From assembly GCA_963776205.1 (NCBI GenBank), contig CAVZLR010000005.1, positions 154,999 through 218,998 on the forward strand: a stretch of DNA of 64,000 bases, read 5' to 3'. A model generated the notes under the pieces. It did no database searches, was not told where the DNA came from, and worked only from the letters and a program-made list of their open reading frames with translations. Shown here in pieces: positions 31,703-38,833 of this stretch. The first letter of the stretch is position 1. The number at the start of each line of letters is the position of its first letter. A program made the position numbers and the translations under genes. The stretch comes from UBA4459 sp963776205. GTDB taxonomy: Bacteria; Bacteroidota; Bacteroidia; Bacteroidales; F082.

Positions 31703-31724
31703 GGTGGGAACTCCTTTATTAATT

Positions 31725-31745
31725 TTTCTTTGCGAAGCAAAGAAA
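31725..31745 (-). promoter_or_regulatory. Hairpin in the feoAB leader
   Basis: A perfect 9-bp stem (TTTCTTTGC / GCAAAGAAA) with a 3-base loop lies 23 bp upstream of the feoAB start and next to its ribosome site. It could affect translation or be a terminator remnant. Confidence 0.45.
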
Positions 31746-31764
31746 GGCGAATAAATGATATGTT

Positions 31765-31788
31765 CAAATACCTACATGTGGGTATTTG
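31765..31788. promoter_or_regulatory. 24-bp near-perfect palindrome upstream of feoAB
   Basis: Arms CAAATACC and GGTATTTG surround a central ACATGT that is itself palindromic. Only one symmetric pair (two positions) departs from perfect symmetry. It lies 63-86 bp before feoAB, right after the DUF5063 gene. It may be an operator for a dimeric regulator, or the terminator hairpin of the DUF5063 gene, though it lacks a T run. Confidence 0.45.
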
Positions 31789-31792
31789 CATG

Positions 31793-32377
31793 CTAAAACA
31801 GGTCCAGCGATTTTTCAAATTGGGCGGTTCTGCCTCATCGCTGTGCAGCAGATGATGCATCACGGTTAAAAATATTACCAATGCTGTATCCCCAGTGTGT
31901 TCCAAATAATTCTTTGATATCGGAAATGGCATTTTGCCGTGCATCAAAGGTATTTTTCTGGTACAGCATGATCAGGTCTTTCATATCCTGGTAAATGTCG
32001 GCCAGATTTTCCGCCAGGCTGGCTTTCAGTGGTTCCGTATCGTTGATGTACAATGGGTCGATGATCCAGAATTCATCCTGCTTGCCAAATTTCTCGCGAA
32101 GTGCCTTAAAAACTTCTTCCCATTGTTCCTGGGTAACAAATCGCTCGTTGGCATCCGGGTTTTCAACTTCCATATCGGGTATCAGTGAACCTTTCAGGTA
32201 CAGCAGTGGCAGTATCCGGTTCATAAATTCGAGGATGCCTGTTTTCGATTTGTTTTCAATGGTGTCGAGGTAATAGCAATACTCGTTGGCAACGGTTACC
32301 AGCTCGAGGATGGGTTTGCTGAGTGTGATATCGTCGGGATAAGATTTTCGGCCATGGTCGCTGATGTTGAATTGCAT
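31793..32377 (-). pseudogene. DUF5063 family protein, frameshifted near its C terminus
   Basis: The first ~165 residues are in frame (start MQFNISDHGRKSYPDDITLS; PLLYLKGSLIPD; KDLIMLYQKNT; ELFGTHWGYSIGN) and match what I know of DUF5063, a Bacteroidota family of unknown function. After HWGYSIGN the present frame ends early at 31835. The family-like tail (VMHHLLHSDEAEPPN) continues in another frame, and FEKSLDLF with its stop lies in a third. Two single-base indels between about 31810 and 31880 explain this. The intact protein would be about 195 residues. The gene precedes feoAB on the same strand. Confidence 0.7.
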
Positions 32378-32502
32378 GCAAATTTAAGAAAAAGAAGGGG
32401 ATAGGCTTTTAGTAAATGGGGTAAAAACAAAGATAAACATCAAATATTTAGGATAATATAGGTGGTGAGAAATTGTTTTTTTTATTTTTGCACCCTCATT
32501 GC

Positions 32503-32742
32503 GGCGAGGTAGCTCAGTTGGTTACCCGCCCGTACCGAAGGGCACGTTCGGGCGGGGAGCGTCGGATACGTAAATGTTGATTGATTATTCTGTGTTCAGG
32601 TTCTTAATTTATTAAAAAATATGGCGAGGTAGCTCAGTTGGTTACCTGCCCGTACCGAAGGGCACGTTCGGGCGGGGAGCGTCGGATACGTAAGTGTTGA
32701 TTGATTATTCTGTGTTCAGGTTCTTAATTTATTAAAAAATAT
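32503..32742 (+). repeat. Two tandem 120-bp units carrying the broken 5' half of tRNA-Met
   Basis: Two units (32503-32622 and 32623-32742) differ at only two positions. Each starts with the first 22 bases of the intact tRNA-Met that follows. Each then has a 33-base GC-rich palindrome (arms CCCGCC ... GGCGGG with inner CCGAA / TTCGG) where the tRNA has G in its D loop. It then resumes with AGCGTCGGAT, the next tRNA bases. The sequence departs before the anticodon and ends with about 50 bp of AT-rich spacer. A TATTTTTG motif at 32483-32490 precedes the first unit and may drive the whole array. Confidence 0.85.
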
Positions 32743-32816
32743 GGCGAGGTAGCTCAGTTGGTTAGAGCGTCGGATTCATAACCCGGAGGTCCCGAGTTCA
32801 ATTCTCGGTCTCGCTA
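32743..32816 (+). tRNA. tRNA-Met (anticodon CAT)
   Basis: A 74-base cloverleaf. The acceptor GGCGAGG pairs with TCTCGCT, the D arm is GCTC/GAGC, the anticodon loop is TTCATAA, and the T arm is CCGAG/CTCGG with loop TTCAATT. CCA is not encoded. The anticodon stem has one A-C mismatch next to the loop. CAT could also be initiator or tRNA-Ile2, but the GGCGAGG acceptor resembles Bacteroidota elongator tRNA-Met. Confidence 0.88.
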
Positions 32817-32820
32817 CAGC

Positions 32821-32850
32821 AAAACCCACCGCGGGAGCGGTGGGTTTTTT
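32821..32850 (+). terminator. Terminator of the tRNA unit
   Basis: A 12-bp stem (AAAACCCACCGC / GCGGTGGGTTTT) with a GGGA loop and a T run, 4 bp after the tRNA. Confidence 0.85.
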
Positions 32851-33025
32851 CATTCGACGCAAGCCCCAAGCTTGCTTGAGGGCAATGAGCTGAATGAAAA
32901 AACAAATAACCGGAGGTTATTGGGTTTTAATGATGGCCTCCCCACTCGCAAAATCAGCGAAGCTAACTCTGGTCTCGCTACAACAAAACCCCTTTAAATC
33001 AATTATTTAAAGGGGTTTTGTTTTT
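32851..33025 (+). repeat. Structured spacer with second copy of the tRNA-Met 3' end and a second terminator
   Basis: GGTCTCGCTACA at 32971-32982 repeats the tRNA 3' end at 32807-32818. The likeness continues into CARCAAAACCC, 164 bp apart. The spacer between has an inverted repeat that pairs TTTTTTCATTC (from 32845) with GAATGAAAAAA (near 32895-32905), and a small stem AATAACC / GGTTATT. A strong terminator follows at 32984-33025 (16-bp stem CAAAACCCCTTTAAAT and complement, then T run). This may be a degenerate second tRNA or an attachment-site scar. Confidence 0.6.
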
Positions 33026-33323
33026 ATTGGTACGGAATGGGTACAAAAACGAATCATCAATTCTATCCGCTCACCCATATTTAAAATAGTCATGAATAGG
33101 TGACTGCCTCTTATTTATTATTTTGATTTCGTATAAATAAGATATACCATCTGCATTAATGGTTGTAAATTCCTAATTTTAGAACGATTAACCTTTATAT
33201 GACCATTTGCAAACGCTTACAAACGGAAATATATATCAATTAAACTTCCTGATAACAGGGTAATATTAGCTGTTATTTTGGAACTTTGTTCTTTATATAA
33301 CAAGTTGTGCATAATATAACCAG
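33026..33323. other. AT-rich intergenic stretch before the RelA/SpoT-domain gene
   Basis: No convincing gene. A minus-strand open stretch of about 35 codons (33077-33180, ending HDYFKYG and a stop) may be a gene remnant but has no start or motif. I see no full TTG/TAnnTTTG promoter. Confidence 0.4.
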
Positions 33324-34097
33324 ATGATAAAAAAAATAGACAAATCATTAATTTCAGAGAAGTATAATGAATATTTGAATAAGTATGAAAAGTTGGGTTT
33401 GAATTTAACTCAGGCTTTGGAGTTAATATTAAAAGAAAATGAAATACCTTTTTTATCAATAAATTATAGAACAAAAAACATTGAATCGTTCTTAGGCAAA
33501 ATAGAGCGCAAAAGTTATGAAAATCCATTTGAAGAAATTGAGGATATTTGTGGTTTAAGAATAATTTGCTATTATCAAAGTGACGTTGAAAAAATAAAGG
33601 AAATAGTTAAAAAAGAATTAATAGTACTTGAAAACGAGAATAAAGAAGATAATCTTGAATTTGACCAATTTGGCTATAGATCAATGCATTTTATTGTCCA
33701 AGTTCCTGAACAATGGTTAAGTACACCAAATTATAGAGGGTTAGAGAAACTTAAATCTGAATTACAAGTAAGAACGGTTTTAATGCATGCATGGGCTGAA
33801 ATAGAACATAAACTCGCGTATAAATCTAAATCGCAAATCCCTAAAGAATTTAGAAGAAAATTATCAAGAATCAGTGCTAAATTAGAAGAGTCAGATGAAC
33901 AATTTGAAGAAATAAAATTGCAAATCGATAAAAACATATCTTCCCTAATTAATTCTGCAAACGAATCAAAAGAGTTTAATCCAGAGACCGAATTTAATTT
34001 AGATAATCTTCAAGCATTTTTAGATTTTGCTTTTCCAGAAAGAAAGAAAAACCTTAAAGATTTAGGAGATTTGTTTAATGAAATGATAAAAGTATAA
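33324..34097 (+). CDS. Stand-alone RelA/SpoT-domain nucleotide pyrophosphokinase-like protein
   Basis: This 257-residue protein has the alarmone-synthetase core. The ATP-loop region is NYRTKNIESFLGKIERK (about 45-62). The strand DICGLRII follows, then the substrate tyrosine motif FGYRSMHFIV, and the ELQVRTVLMHAWAEIEHKLAYK helix with the catalytic glutamine and glutamate. A C-terminal helical tail follows. No hydrolase, TGS or ACT domain is present, so it is a small synthetase. Such proteins make (p)ppGpp or related nucleotides, or act as toxins that block translation (ToxSAS); no antitoxin gene is recognisable next door. Codons are very AT-rich compared with flanking housekeeping genes, consistent with acquisition. 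Confidence 0.88.
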   Translation: MIKKIDKSLISEKYNEYLNKYEKLGLNLTQALELILKENEIPFLSINYRTKNIESFLGKIERKSYENPFEEIEDICGLRIICYYQSDVEKIKEIVKKELIVLENENKEDNLEFDQFGYRSMHFIVQVPEQWLSTPNYRGLEKLKSELQVRTVLMHAWAEIEHKLAYKSKSQIPKEFRRKLSRISAKLEESDEQFEEIKLQIDKNISSLINSANESKEFNPETEFNLDNLQAFLDFAFPERKKNLKDLGDLFNEMIKV

Positions 34098-34120
34098 AAT
34101 TAATTTCAAAGAATTAATTA

Positions 34121-34324
34121 TTGGATATAGCAAATATAAACCAGTGATTAATAAAATTGAACGTGAATGTCGATTATTTCTTGATCCTGAGGATAAAGGT
34201 CATTATTTAATGCTGGTCTCAAGGTGGTGCTACCAGAACAATTATGGAATTAGTTAGTGATAATTATTTCAAAGTAAGAAGTGACAATCCGGATATGGAA
34301 ATAATTAAAAAGTATCGCAAATAA
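34121..34324 (+). pseudogene. Short gene remnant, unknown family
   Basis: One frame reads INKIERECRLFLDPEDKGHYL and ends soon after. After a one-base shift near 34215 another reads TRTIMELVSDNYFKVRSDNP and on to a TAA at 34322-34324. The composition looks coding but there is no start. I do not recognise the family. It could be the broken partner of the RelA/SpoT-domain gene, but this is speculation. Confidence 0.35.
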
Positions 34325-34332
34325 AATACTAT

Positions 34333-34460
34333 GCACAACAACGTGTATAGCTCATTGCGGCTGAATTCCTAATCGGAATTCATTGCAATTTGCTATCTTT
34401 CGGTTACGGCGGAAAATCATAGCTAATTTTCCGCAACGAGCCATACACAAACCGTTACCT
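34333..34460. repeat. Structured imperfect inverted repeat, attC-like, upstream of the HNH gene
   Basis: Outer arms at 34342-34360 (CGTGTATAGCTCATTGCGG) and 34431-34449 pair at about 16 of 19 positions. They are bounded by GCACAAC on the left and GTTACCT on the right, loosely like the R boxes of integron attC sites. Inside are two perfect smaller hairpins: GAATTCC/GGAATTC (34363-34381) and GCGGAAAAT/ATTTTCCGC (34409-34434). It sits 33 bp before the HNH gene. No integrase gene is in the window. A folded RNA or a miniature mobile element are alternatives. Confidence 0.5.
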
Positions 34461-34492
34461 GCAAGATAAAAAAACCATAAATAAATCGTAAA

Positions 34493-35392
34493 ATGGAAGA
34501 ACAAATACGATTATCTGCATTTAACTGGATTAAAACACAGTGCGAAATACATAATGATGTTCTCCCGAGAAAGATTCTAGAAACTGGTTTCGAATTCCAG
34601 GGCCAGCGAATTACATTGGTTGGGCCATCTGGAATATGGAAACCCAGACAACTGAGCCTGATGCCAATATCAATAACAACTGTTCTCAATGGTCCTTATG
34701 AAGATGCAATCACAGATGATGGTTTTCTTTCATATAAATATCGTGGCACAGATCCTAATCATAGGGATAATGTTGGCCTGAGAATGGCAATGGAAACCAA
34801 AACACCATTGATATATTTTGTTAACCTGTCTCCCGGACAGTATATGGCAAATTACCCTGCTTATATATTAAGAGAAAACAGGGCCTTAAAAGAATTTACA
34901 GTTGCATTGGATGAAGAAAAATATTTGGTGACAGATGGCGAATTAAATGAAATAAGCGAACCGTCAGAATATTATCGGCGTAAATACATAACAACATTAG
35001 TTGAACGAAGAGCACACCAACAGTCTTTTCGTTTACGTGTGCTGGCTGCGTATAATTCTAAATGTTGTCTTTGCAGGCTGAATCATTCTGAGCTATTGGA
35101 TGCGGCTCACATAATACCTGACACAGAACCTAAGGGCAACCCAATTGTTCCAAATGGTCTTACGTTATGTAAAATCCATCACACAGCATTTGATGTTAAC
35201 ATTATTGGCATATCTCCTGATTATGATATTCATATCAGGGAAGACATTCTTCACGAAATCGATGGTCCAATGTTAAAACATGGCATTCAAGAATTGAATA
35301 ATCGAAAAATAATATTACCAACCAGCAGAAAAGACTATCCCGATAGAGAGAGGTTAGATTGGCGTTTTGAAAAGTTCTTGAAAGTCGGTTAA
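34493..35392 (+). CDS. HNH endonuclease, putative modification-dependent restriction enzyme
   Basis: This 299-residue protein has a C-terminal HNH nuclease. Zinc Cys pairs are at SKCCLCRLNH and LTLCKIHHTAFD, and the catalytic His lies in LLDAAHIIPD (about 190-250). The N-terminal ~150 residues (TVLNGPYED, FLSYKYRGTDPNHRDNVGLR, TPLIYFVNLSPGQYM) resemble the beta-rich PUA/SRA-like module found in front of HNH in enzymes that sense modified DNA. That assignment is from pattern memory. No methyltransferase partner is adjacent, as expected for a type IV enzyme. It lies in an AT-rich accessory stretch directly behind a structured inverted repeat. Confidence 0.75.
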   Translation: MEEQIRLSAFNWIKTQCEIHNDVLPRKILETGFEFQGQRITLVGPSGIWKPRQLSLMPISITTVLNGPYEDAITDDGFLSYKYRGTDPNHRDNVGLRMAMETKTPLIYFVNLSPGQYMANYPAYILRENRALKEFTVALDEEKYLVTDGELNEISEPSEYYRRKYITTLVERRAHQQSFRLRVLAAYNSKCCLCRLNHSELLDAAHIIPDTEPKGNPIVPNGLTLCKIHHTAFDVNIIGISPDYDIHIREDILHEIDGPMLKHGIQELNNRKIILPTSRKDYPDRERLDWRFEKFLKVG

Positions 35393-35430
35393 AATCATAA
35401 GCGTTCCCCTCACGTTATACACGCACCCAA

Positions 35431-35470
35431 TATTTATTTTCACACTTTTTCCGTAACTTTACTGCAATCC
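35431..35470 (+). promoter_or_regulatory. Shared upstream element, copy 1
   Basis: The core CACACTTTTT, two bases, then GTAACTTTACT also occurs upstream of the next gene (35895-35934), with about 33 of 40 bases alike. TAACTTTA is one base off the TAnnTTTG motif. It lies 25 bp before the small secreted-protein gene. Confidence 0.45.
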
Positions 35471-35494
35471 ATAATTAATTAAATTCTTGCTACA

Positions 35495-35857
35495 ATGAAA
35501 AAGTTACTAATTCTTTCCCTACTTATCATTTTTATAGTACCATTCTGCACTGCTCAATCAACAGTCGACCTGGGCAGAAAATTTGTTAACAGCAATGCTG
35601 GCGATGTCCAATCAATTCTTAAAAATGAAGTTTCCTATTATCAGGTTCACATTAGTGAAAAGAAAAAAACCGTTGTCTCAATAGAAGTTGATGGTGCCGT
35701 TTACGTTTACAAGTTAGTCCATTCAGATAAAAAAGTCGTTATCAACTACAGGCATTTTAAAAAGAAACACCTACTTGAACTTGAAGAAGTTAAGAAAAAC
35801 AGAAATTACTCCGAGATACACCCTGGTACTCATAGCACAGATATTGTTCTTGAATAG
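35495..35857 (+). CDS. Small secreted protein of unknown function
   Basis: This 120-residue protein has a clear Sec signal (LLILSLLIIFIVPFCTAQS). The mature part is a short mixed alpha/beta domain of about 95 residues with many lysines (VSYYQVHISEKKKTVVSIEV, VIHYRHFKKKHLLELEE-like run). It has no Cys in the mature part and no T9SS signal. I do not recognise the family. It shares an upstream element with the next gene, suggesting common control. Confidence 0.65.
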   Translation: MKKLLILSLLIIFIVPFCTAQSTVDLGRKFVNSNAGDVQSILKNEVSYYQVHISEKKKTVVSIEVDGAVYVYKLVHSDKKVVINYRHFKKKHLLELEEVKKNRNYSEIHPGTHSTDIVLE

Positions 35858-35894
35858 TAGAGTAGTCAATAAAAAATTCATAAAAAGTCCTTGA

Positions 35895-35934
35895 ATTTTA
35901 TTTACACACTTTTTCAGTAACTTTACTCCAACCT
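35895..35934 (+). promoter_or_regulatory. Shared upstream element, copy 2
   Basis: Second copy of the element at 35431-35470, about 135 bp before the SH3-domain gene. It may be a promoter with a longer leader. Confidence 0.4.
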
Positions 35935-36069
35935 ATTCAAAGTAAAAGTGCATTTTAGTTGGATAACGAACTACGCAAAAAGTGTTAAACGCAATATATT
36001 ACAAATACAGTTATTAATAAAATAATGATGTAATTTCAAGAACTTCTGTTCACCAATAGTTTGTCTGTT

Positions 36070-37059
36070 ATGCACCGAGTAATTATTAATCTAGCCCTTG
36101 TTTTACTTGTTTCTCTTTTATTTTCGTCATGTAGTTATTTAAAGAGGCATGATGAAAAAAAGAGAATCTACGTTGTAAAAAGCAATACTTTAAATGTTCG
36201 TAAGGCTGCTAATACTAATTCAGAAATTATTGGAACAGTATATAAAGGGGACACTATTAATGATATTAAGACTTATTTCGAATGGATAGAAGTAGAATAC
36301 GAAGGAGATACTGGTTATGTGAGTAGCTCCTTAGTGCAGTACAGCAGAGTATTAGATATGTCAAGAGTGTCGAATATGGAGCTTGGCTTTTTACAAACAA
36401 TTATCAGAGATGCATTAAACAAATATTTGAATTGGAGAAATTGGGAATTTTGGGTCGGGATAGTTGTGATGTACCTGTTATCATTAGGGTTGTTGGCTTT
36501 ATGCCGAAAATTTGATGACATATTGGAAGACTATTGTTATGATTGCTATGAAGACTACAGTAGCCTGCCATATTATACCGGAGTATTTGGTGTATTGTTT
36601 TCATTTGTTTTTATGTTTTGGAGAGAAGATGTATTACGATCACTTTTTGTCAATAAAATATATTGGTTACCAGAGGATAATGGATGGATAGGCTGGTTTA
36701 TCTGGTCGTTGGCATTACTTTTAATATTATTTCTTTTTGTTTCATTCATATCTAATCTGATAACTTACCGGTGGCGTGGTATATTAAGAACAGTCTATTA
36801 CTACATTACTGCACTGGTAAGTTTTATAACAGGCTTGTTCATAGGTGTTCTCATCATTGTTTTTGTTATTGTATACATAATCCTGTCAATTGTAACCGGT
36901 ATGTCTACTATTTCAGAAGAAGGTTTATTATCAAAAATATCCCATGATGGTCTTAATTCATTGAATCTAAGTGAATGGAGAGCCTTAGGCAATATTTTCA
37001 GAAAAAGAGGATTCAGCAAAGAAGCCGGGATTGTTGATGATATTATTTCTCGCTATTAA
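36070..37059 (+). CDS. SH3-domain lipoprotein with four membrane segments
   Basis: This 329-residue protein has an N-terminal lipoprotein-like signal (LALVLLVSLLFSSC). A bacterial SH3 domain follows at about residues 30-90 (IYVVKSNTLNVRKAANTNSEIIGTV, TGYVSSSLV). Roughly four hydrophobic helices come next (WVGIVVMYLLSLGLLALC, GVFGVLFSFVFMFW, FIWSLALLLILFLFV, LVSFITGLFIGVLII), then a short C-terminal helical domain. SH3b domains often bind peptidoglycan. A lipobox in front of a multi-pass protein is odd, so the N terminus may be an ordinary anchor. I chose ATG over a TTG three codons upstream. Its role is unknown. Confidence 0.7.
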   Translation: MHRVIINLALVLLVSLLFSSCSYLKRHDEKKRIYVVKSNTLNVRKAANTNSEIIGTVYKGDTINDIKTYFEWIEVEYEGDTGYVSSSLVQYSRVLDMSRVSNMELGFLQTIIRDALNKYLNWRNWEFWVGIVVMYLLSLGLLALCRKFDDILEDYCYDCYEDYSSLPYYTGVFGVLFSFVFMFWREDVLRSLFVNKIYWLPEDNGWIGWFIWSLALLLILFLFVSFISNLITYRWRGILRTVYYYITALVSFITGLFIGVLIIVFVIVYIILSIVTGMSTISEEGLLSKISHDGLNSLNLSEWRALGNIFRKRGFSKEAGIVDDIISRY

Positions 37060-37340
37060 TTACTTCTGTCATGCAAAAAGCGAAGCACTGGAGCGATTCT
37101 GAAGAAACAATCGAAGCCTTAAAGAAGTAATGAATAAGATGTGGTGCGCATCATATTCAAAACGTTAACCTTAATTTTTAGGTAATTATATTGTAGAATT
37201 CCACCAATCATTCTCACATTCTGCCGGTGCTCTCTTCTGCAAAAAAAATAAAGCCAGGTCTATACTACAAAACAAAAGTTACCAATTGACCAAATGACGC
37301 TTCAATTATGGTTTTACCTGTGGTTCAGTTGCGGGTAATA

Positions 37341-37702
37341 AATAAAGCCCCACCAATCTTTTAACCCTAATTGATGGGAGCTAAACTAAAAACCCTGCTA
37401 TGAACAAGGTGCTTTAAAGATACAAATTTATGCTTCTCTTGTCAAGGTTTTTATTAATAAAGTGTTAAGCAGCAAATAATTAACATAATTTTTATTTAAT
37501 TATAGTAGGTTTGCCTTGTAATTAGTTAGCTAAACAAATCTGTATTTAAAATTCATAACAATGAAAGCCAGGGTTAAAATAATTAGACAAATTTTGGAAT
37601 TGGCATTATTTATCGCGGTCCCGGTATTTATTATTTTATTAATCGTTTTATAGCCAGGCAATGCACCACAAATGCCAATAAAAACAACCTAAATAACTAG
37701 GG
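37341..37702. repeat. 362-bp direct repeat, copy 1
   Basis: Nearly identical to 40182-40544: I see one inserted C and about three substitutions. It contains a hairpin (37349-37378) and a 30-codon ORF preceded by TAGGTTTG (37506-37513). On the minus strand TAAATTTG (37423-37430) is followed about 50-75 bp later by that hairpin and a T-rich tail, as for a small RNA gene. Outside these limits the two flanks diverge; only short weak likeness (AATTGACCAAATG) remains on the left. Confidence 0.9.
37561..37653 (+). CDS. 30-residue hydrophobic peptide, copy 1
   Basis: Reads MKARVKIIRQ, then one membrane helix (ILELALFIAVPVFIILLIVL), then TAG. The positive N terminus plus a single membrane span is typical of small membrane proteins and type I toxins. 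The frame is identical in both copies of the repeat. A TAGGTTTG motif lies 48 bp upstream. No database family is recognised; the ORF is too short for codon statistics. Confidence 0.5.
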   Translation: MKARVKIIRQILELALFIAVPVFIILLIVL

Positions 37703-37833
37703 AATTTTCAGAATCGTATCTAAGAATAAAATAAATAAATTGTGTATTTATATCTGTTGTAAAAATTCTAAAGTGTCAATAAAACAAGGCGTTTCATCTA
37801 ATCATTTTTGTATTGATAACAAATCCCAAATTT

Positions 37834-38832
37834 TCACTTTTTCTCGTATCCTTTTGATACGAAATATGAAGCTTTATCGAAATATAGCATCATCCGGCGT
37901 TCAAGTTCCAGTACCATATAGATATCGATAGGCTTGTTCCACATGCCTTGTGATAATGAGAACTCCCATATATGCTTCCGGCACAGGCTTAATGCGCTAA
38001 GTACTTCGCTTAAATCAAAACCTTCTTTCCGGCGATCTTTACCCAGGCTGGTATAAAACTTTCTAATCTCTTTATTGGAATAGGTGCCACCAAGCCAGTC
38101 GCCGAATTGTTTAGTCACCCTTTTATTTCTCGAAAACGATGTCTCAGGATCAAATTTAGCATAGGTCCTGGTAGATTTTTTTGTTGAAACGTCATCAAGC
38201 CAGTGTTTGGTTATGATTTCCGCATTTTCTTCAATGAGCCTGATCAAATGATCCGATAAAAAATTACCACTTGTGTGAATATGACCTTTTTCGCCGACTG
38301 ACCTGGAAAAGCTATCCAGGATATTCCAATAATCTTCTTTGGAACTGATGAATTTTTTTATGGCATTAATATTAGATATGAAGGCCATCTCAGGCATCTT
38401 ATCAAAACTGAAAAAGTCAACCTCCTGGGCATCATCTCCGGCTGTCAGTTCACCTTCTACCCACTCTGTTTCAAAAGTGAGAAACAGCAGGTCCCCATAA
38501 GTTTTACTAACACCCGATTCCACATCAACCAGATTGATTATATAGCCACGTAAACCGGTTTCTTCTTCAAGTTCCCTTAAGGCTGCATGCTCAATGCTCT
38601 CTCCTGATTCAGCGAATCCCATCGGCAGACACCATAAACCTTTAAAAGGTTCATTTTTGCGTTTAACCAGTAAAACTTCCCTATCCTTTATAACAATATT
38701 GGAAGCTACGGGTAGTGGATTATCATAGAAAAATAAATCGCATTTCTCACAAAAATCTCTCAGCATACCACCCTCATCTCTTTTTGAGAGTTCCCCACTG
38801 CAGAATGCACAATATTGTCTTTTCTTTATCAT
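37834..38832 (-). CDS. NUDIX hydrolase fused to an RsbRD-like C-terminal domain
   Basis: This 332-residue protein has an N-terminal zinc ribbon (CAFCSGE ... CEKC), as in the NADH-pyrophosphatase/NudC-like subgroup. A perfect Nudix box follows (GFAESGESIEHAALRELEEE and TGL) at about residues 72-94. From about residue 185 a helical domain (LIEENAEIITKHWLDDV, FYTSLGKDRRKEGFDLSEVL) resembles RsbRD_N, a sensor domain of stressosome and kinase proteins. This fusion suggests nucleotide cleavage coupled to a regulatory input. The gene starts one base after the methyltransferase stop, so the pair is co-translated. Confidence 0.78.
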   Translation of the reverse strand: MIKKRQYCAFCSGELSKRDEGGMLRDFCEKCDLFFYDNPLPVASNIVIKDREVLLVKRKNEPFKGLWCLPMGFAESGESIEHAALRELEEETGLRGYIINLVDVESGVSKTYGDLLFLTFETEWVEGELTAGDDAQEVDFFSFDKMPEMAFISNINAIKKFISSKEDYWNILDSFSRSVGEKGHIHTSGNFLSDHLIRLIEENAEIITKHWLDDVSTKKSTRTYAKFDPETSFSRNKRVTKQFGDWLGGTYSNKEIRKFYTSLGKDRRKEGFDLSEVLSALSLCRKHIWEFSLSQGMWNKPIDIYMVLELERRMMLYFDKASYFVSKGYEKK

Positions 38833-38833
38833 A

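Noticed and set aside
32503..32742. Tandem repeat considered as a CRISPR array
   Set aside because: Units are 120 bp with no unique spacers and contain tRNA sequence; no cas genes are in the window.
33077..33180. Minus-strand fragment ending HDYFKYG
   Set aside because: About 35 codons, no start, no motif, no neighbour support; could be a remnant but not strong enough to call a gene.
33250..33275. Stretch resembling a homing-endonuclease (I-SceI-type) site near GATAACAGGGTAAT
   Set aside because: Only about 14 of 18 positions match and no homing endonuclease gene or intron is present; chance is likely in AT-rich DNA.
35393..35430. Right-hand attC-type box (CGTTATACACGC) after the HNH gene
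   Set aside because: No matching left arm is nearby, so a second recombination site cannot be supported.
37071..37130. 19-codon ORF (MQKAKHWSDSEETIEALKK)
   Set aside because: Too short and without promoter; may be a gene-end remnant, but nothing supports it beyond an open frame.
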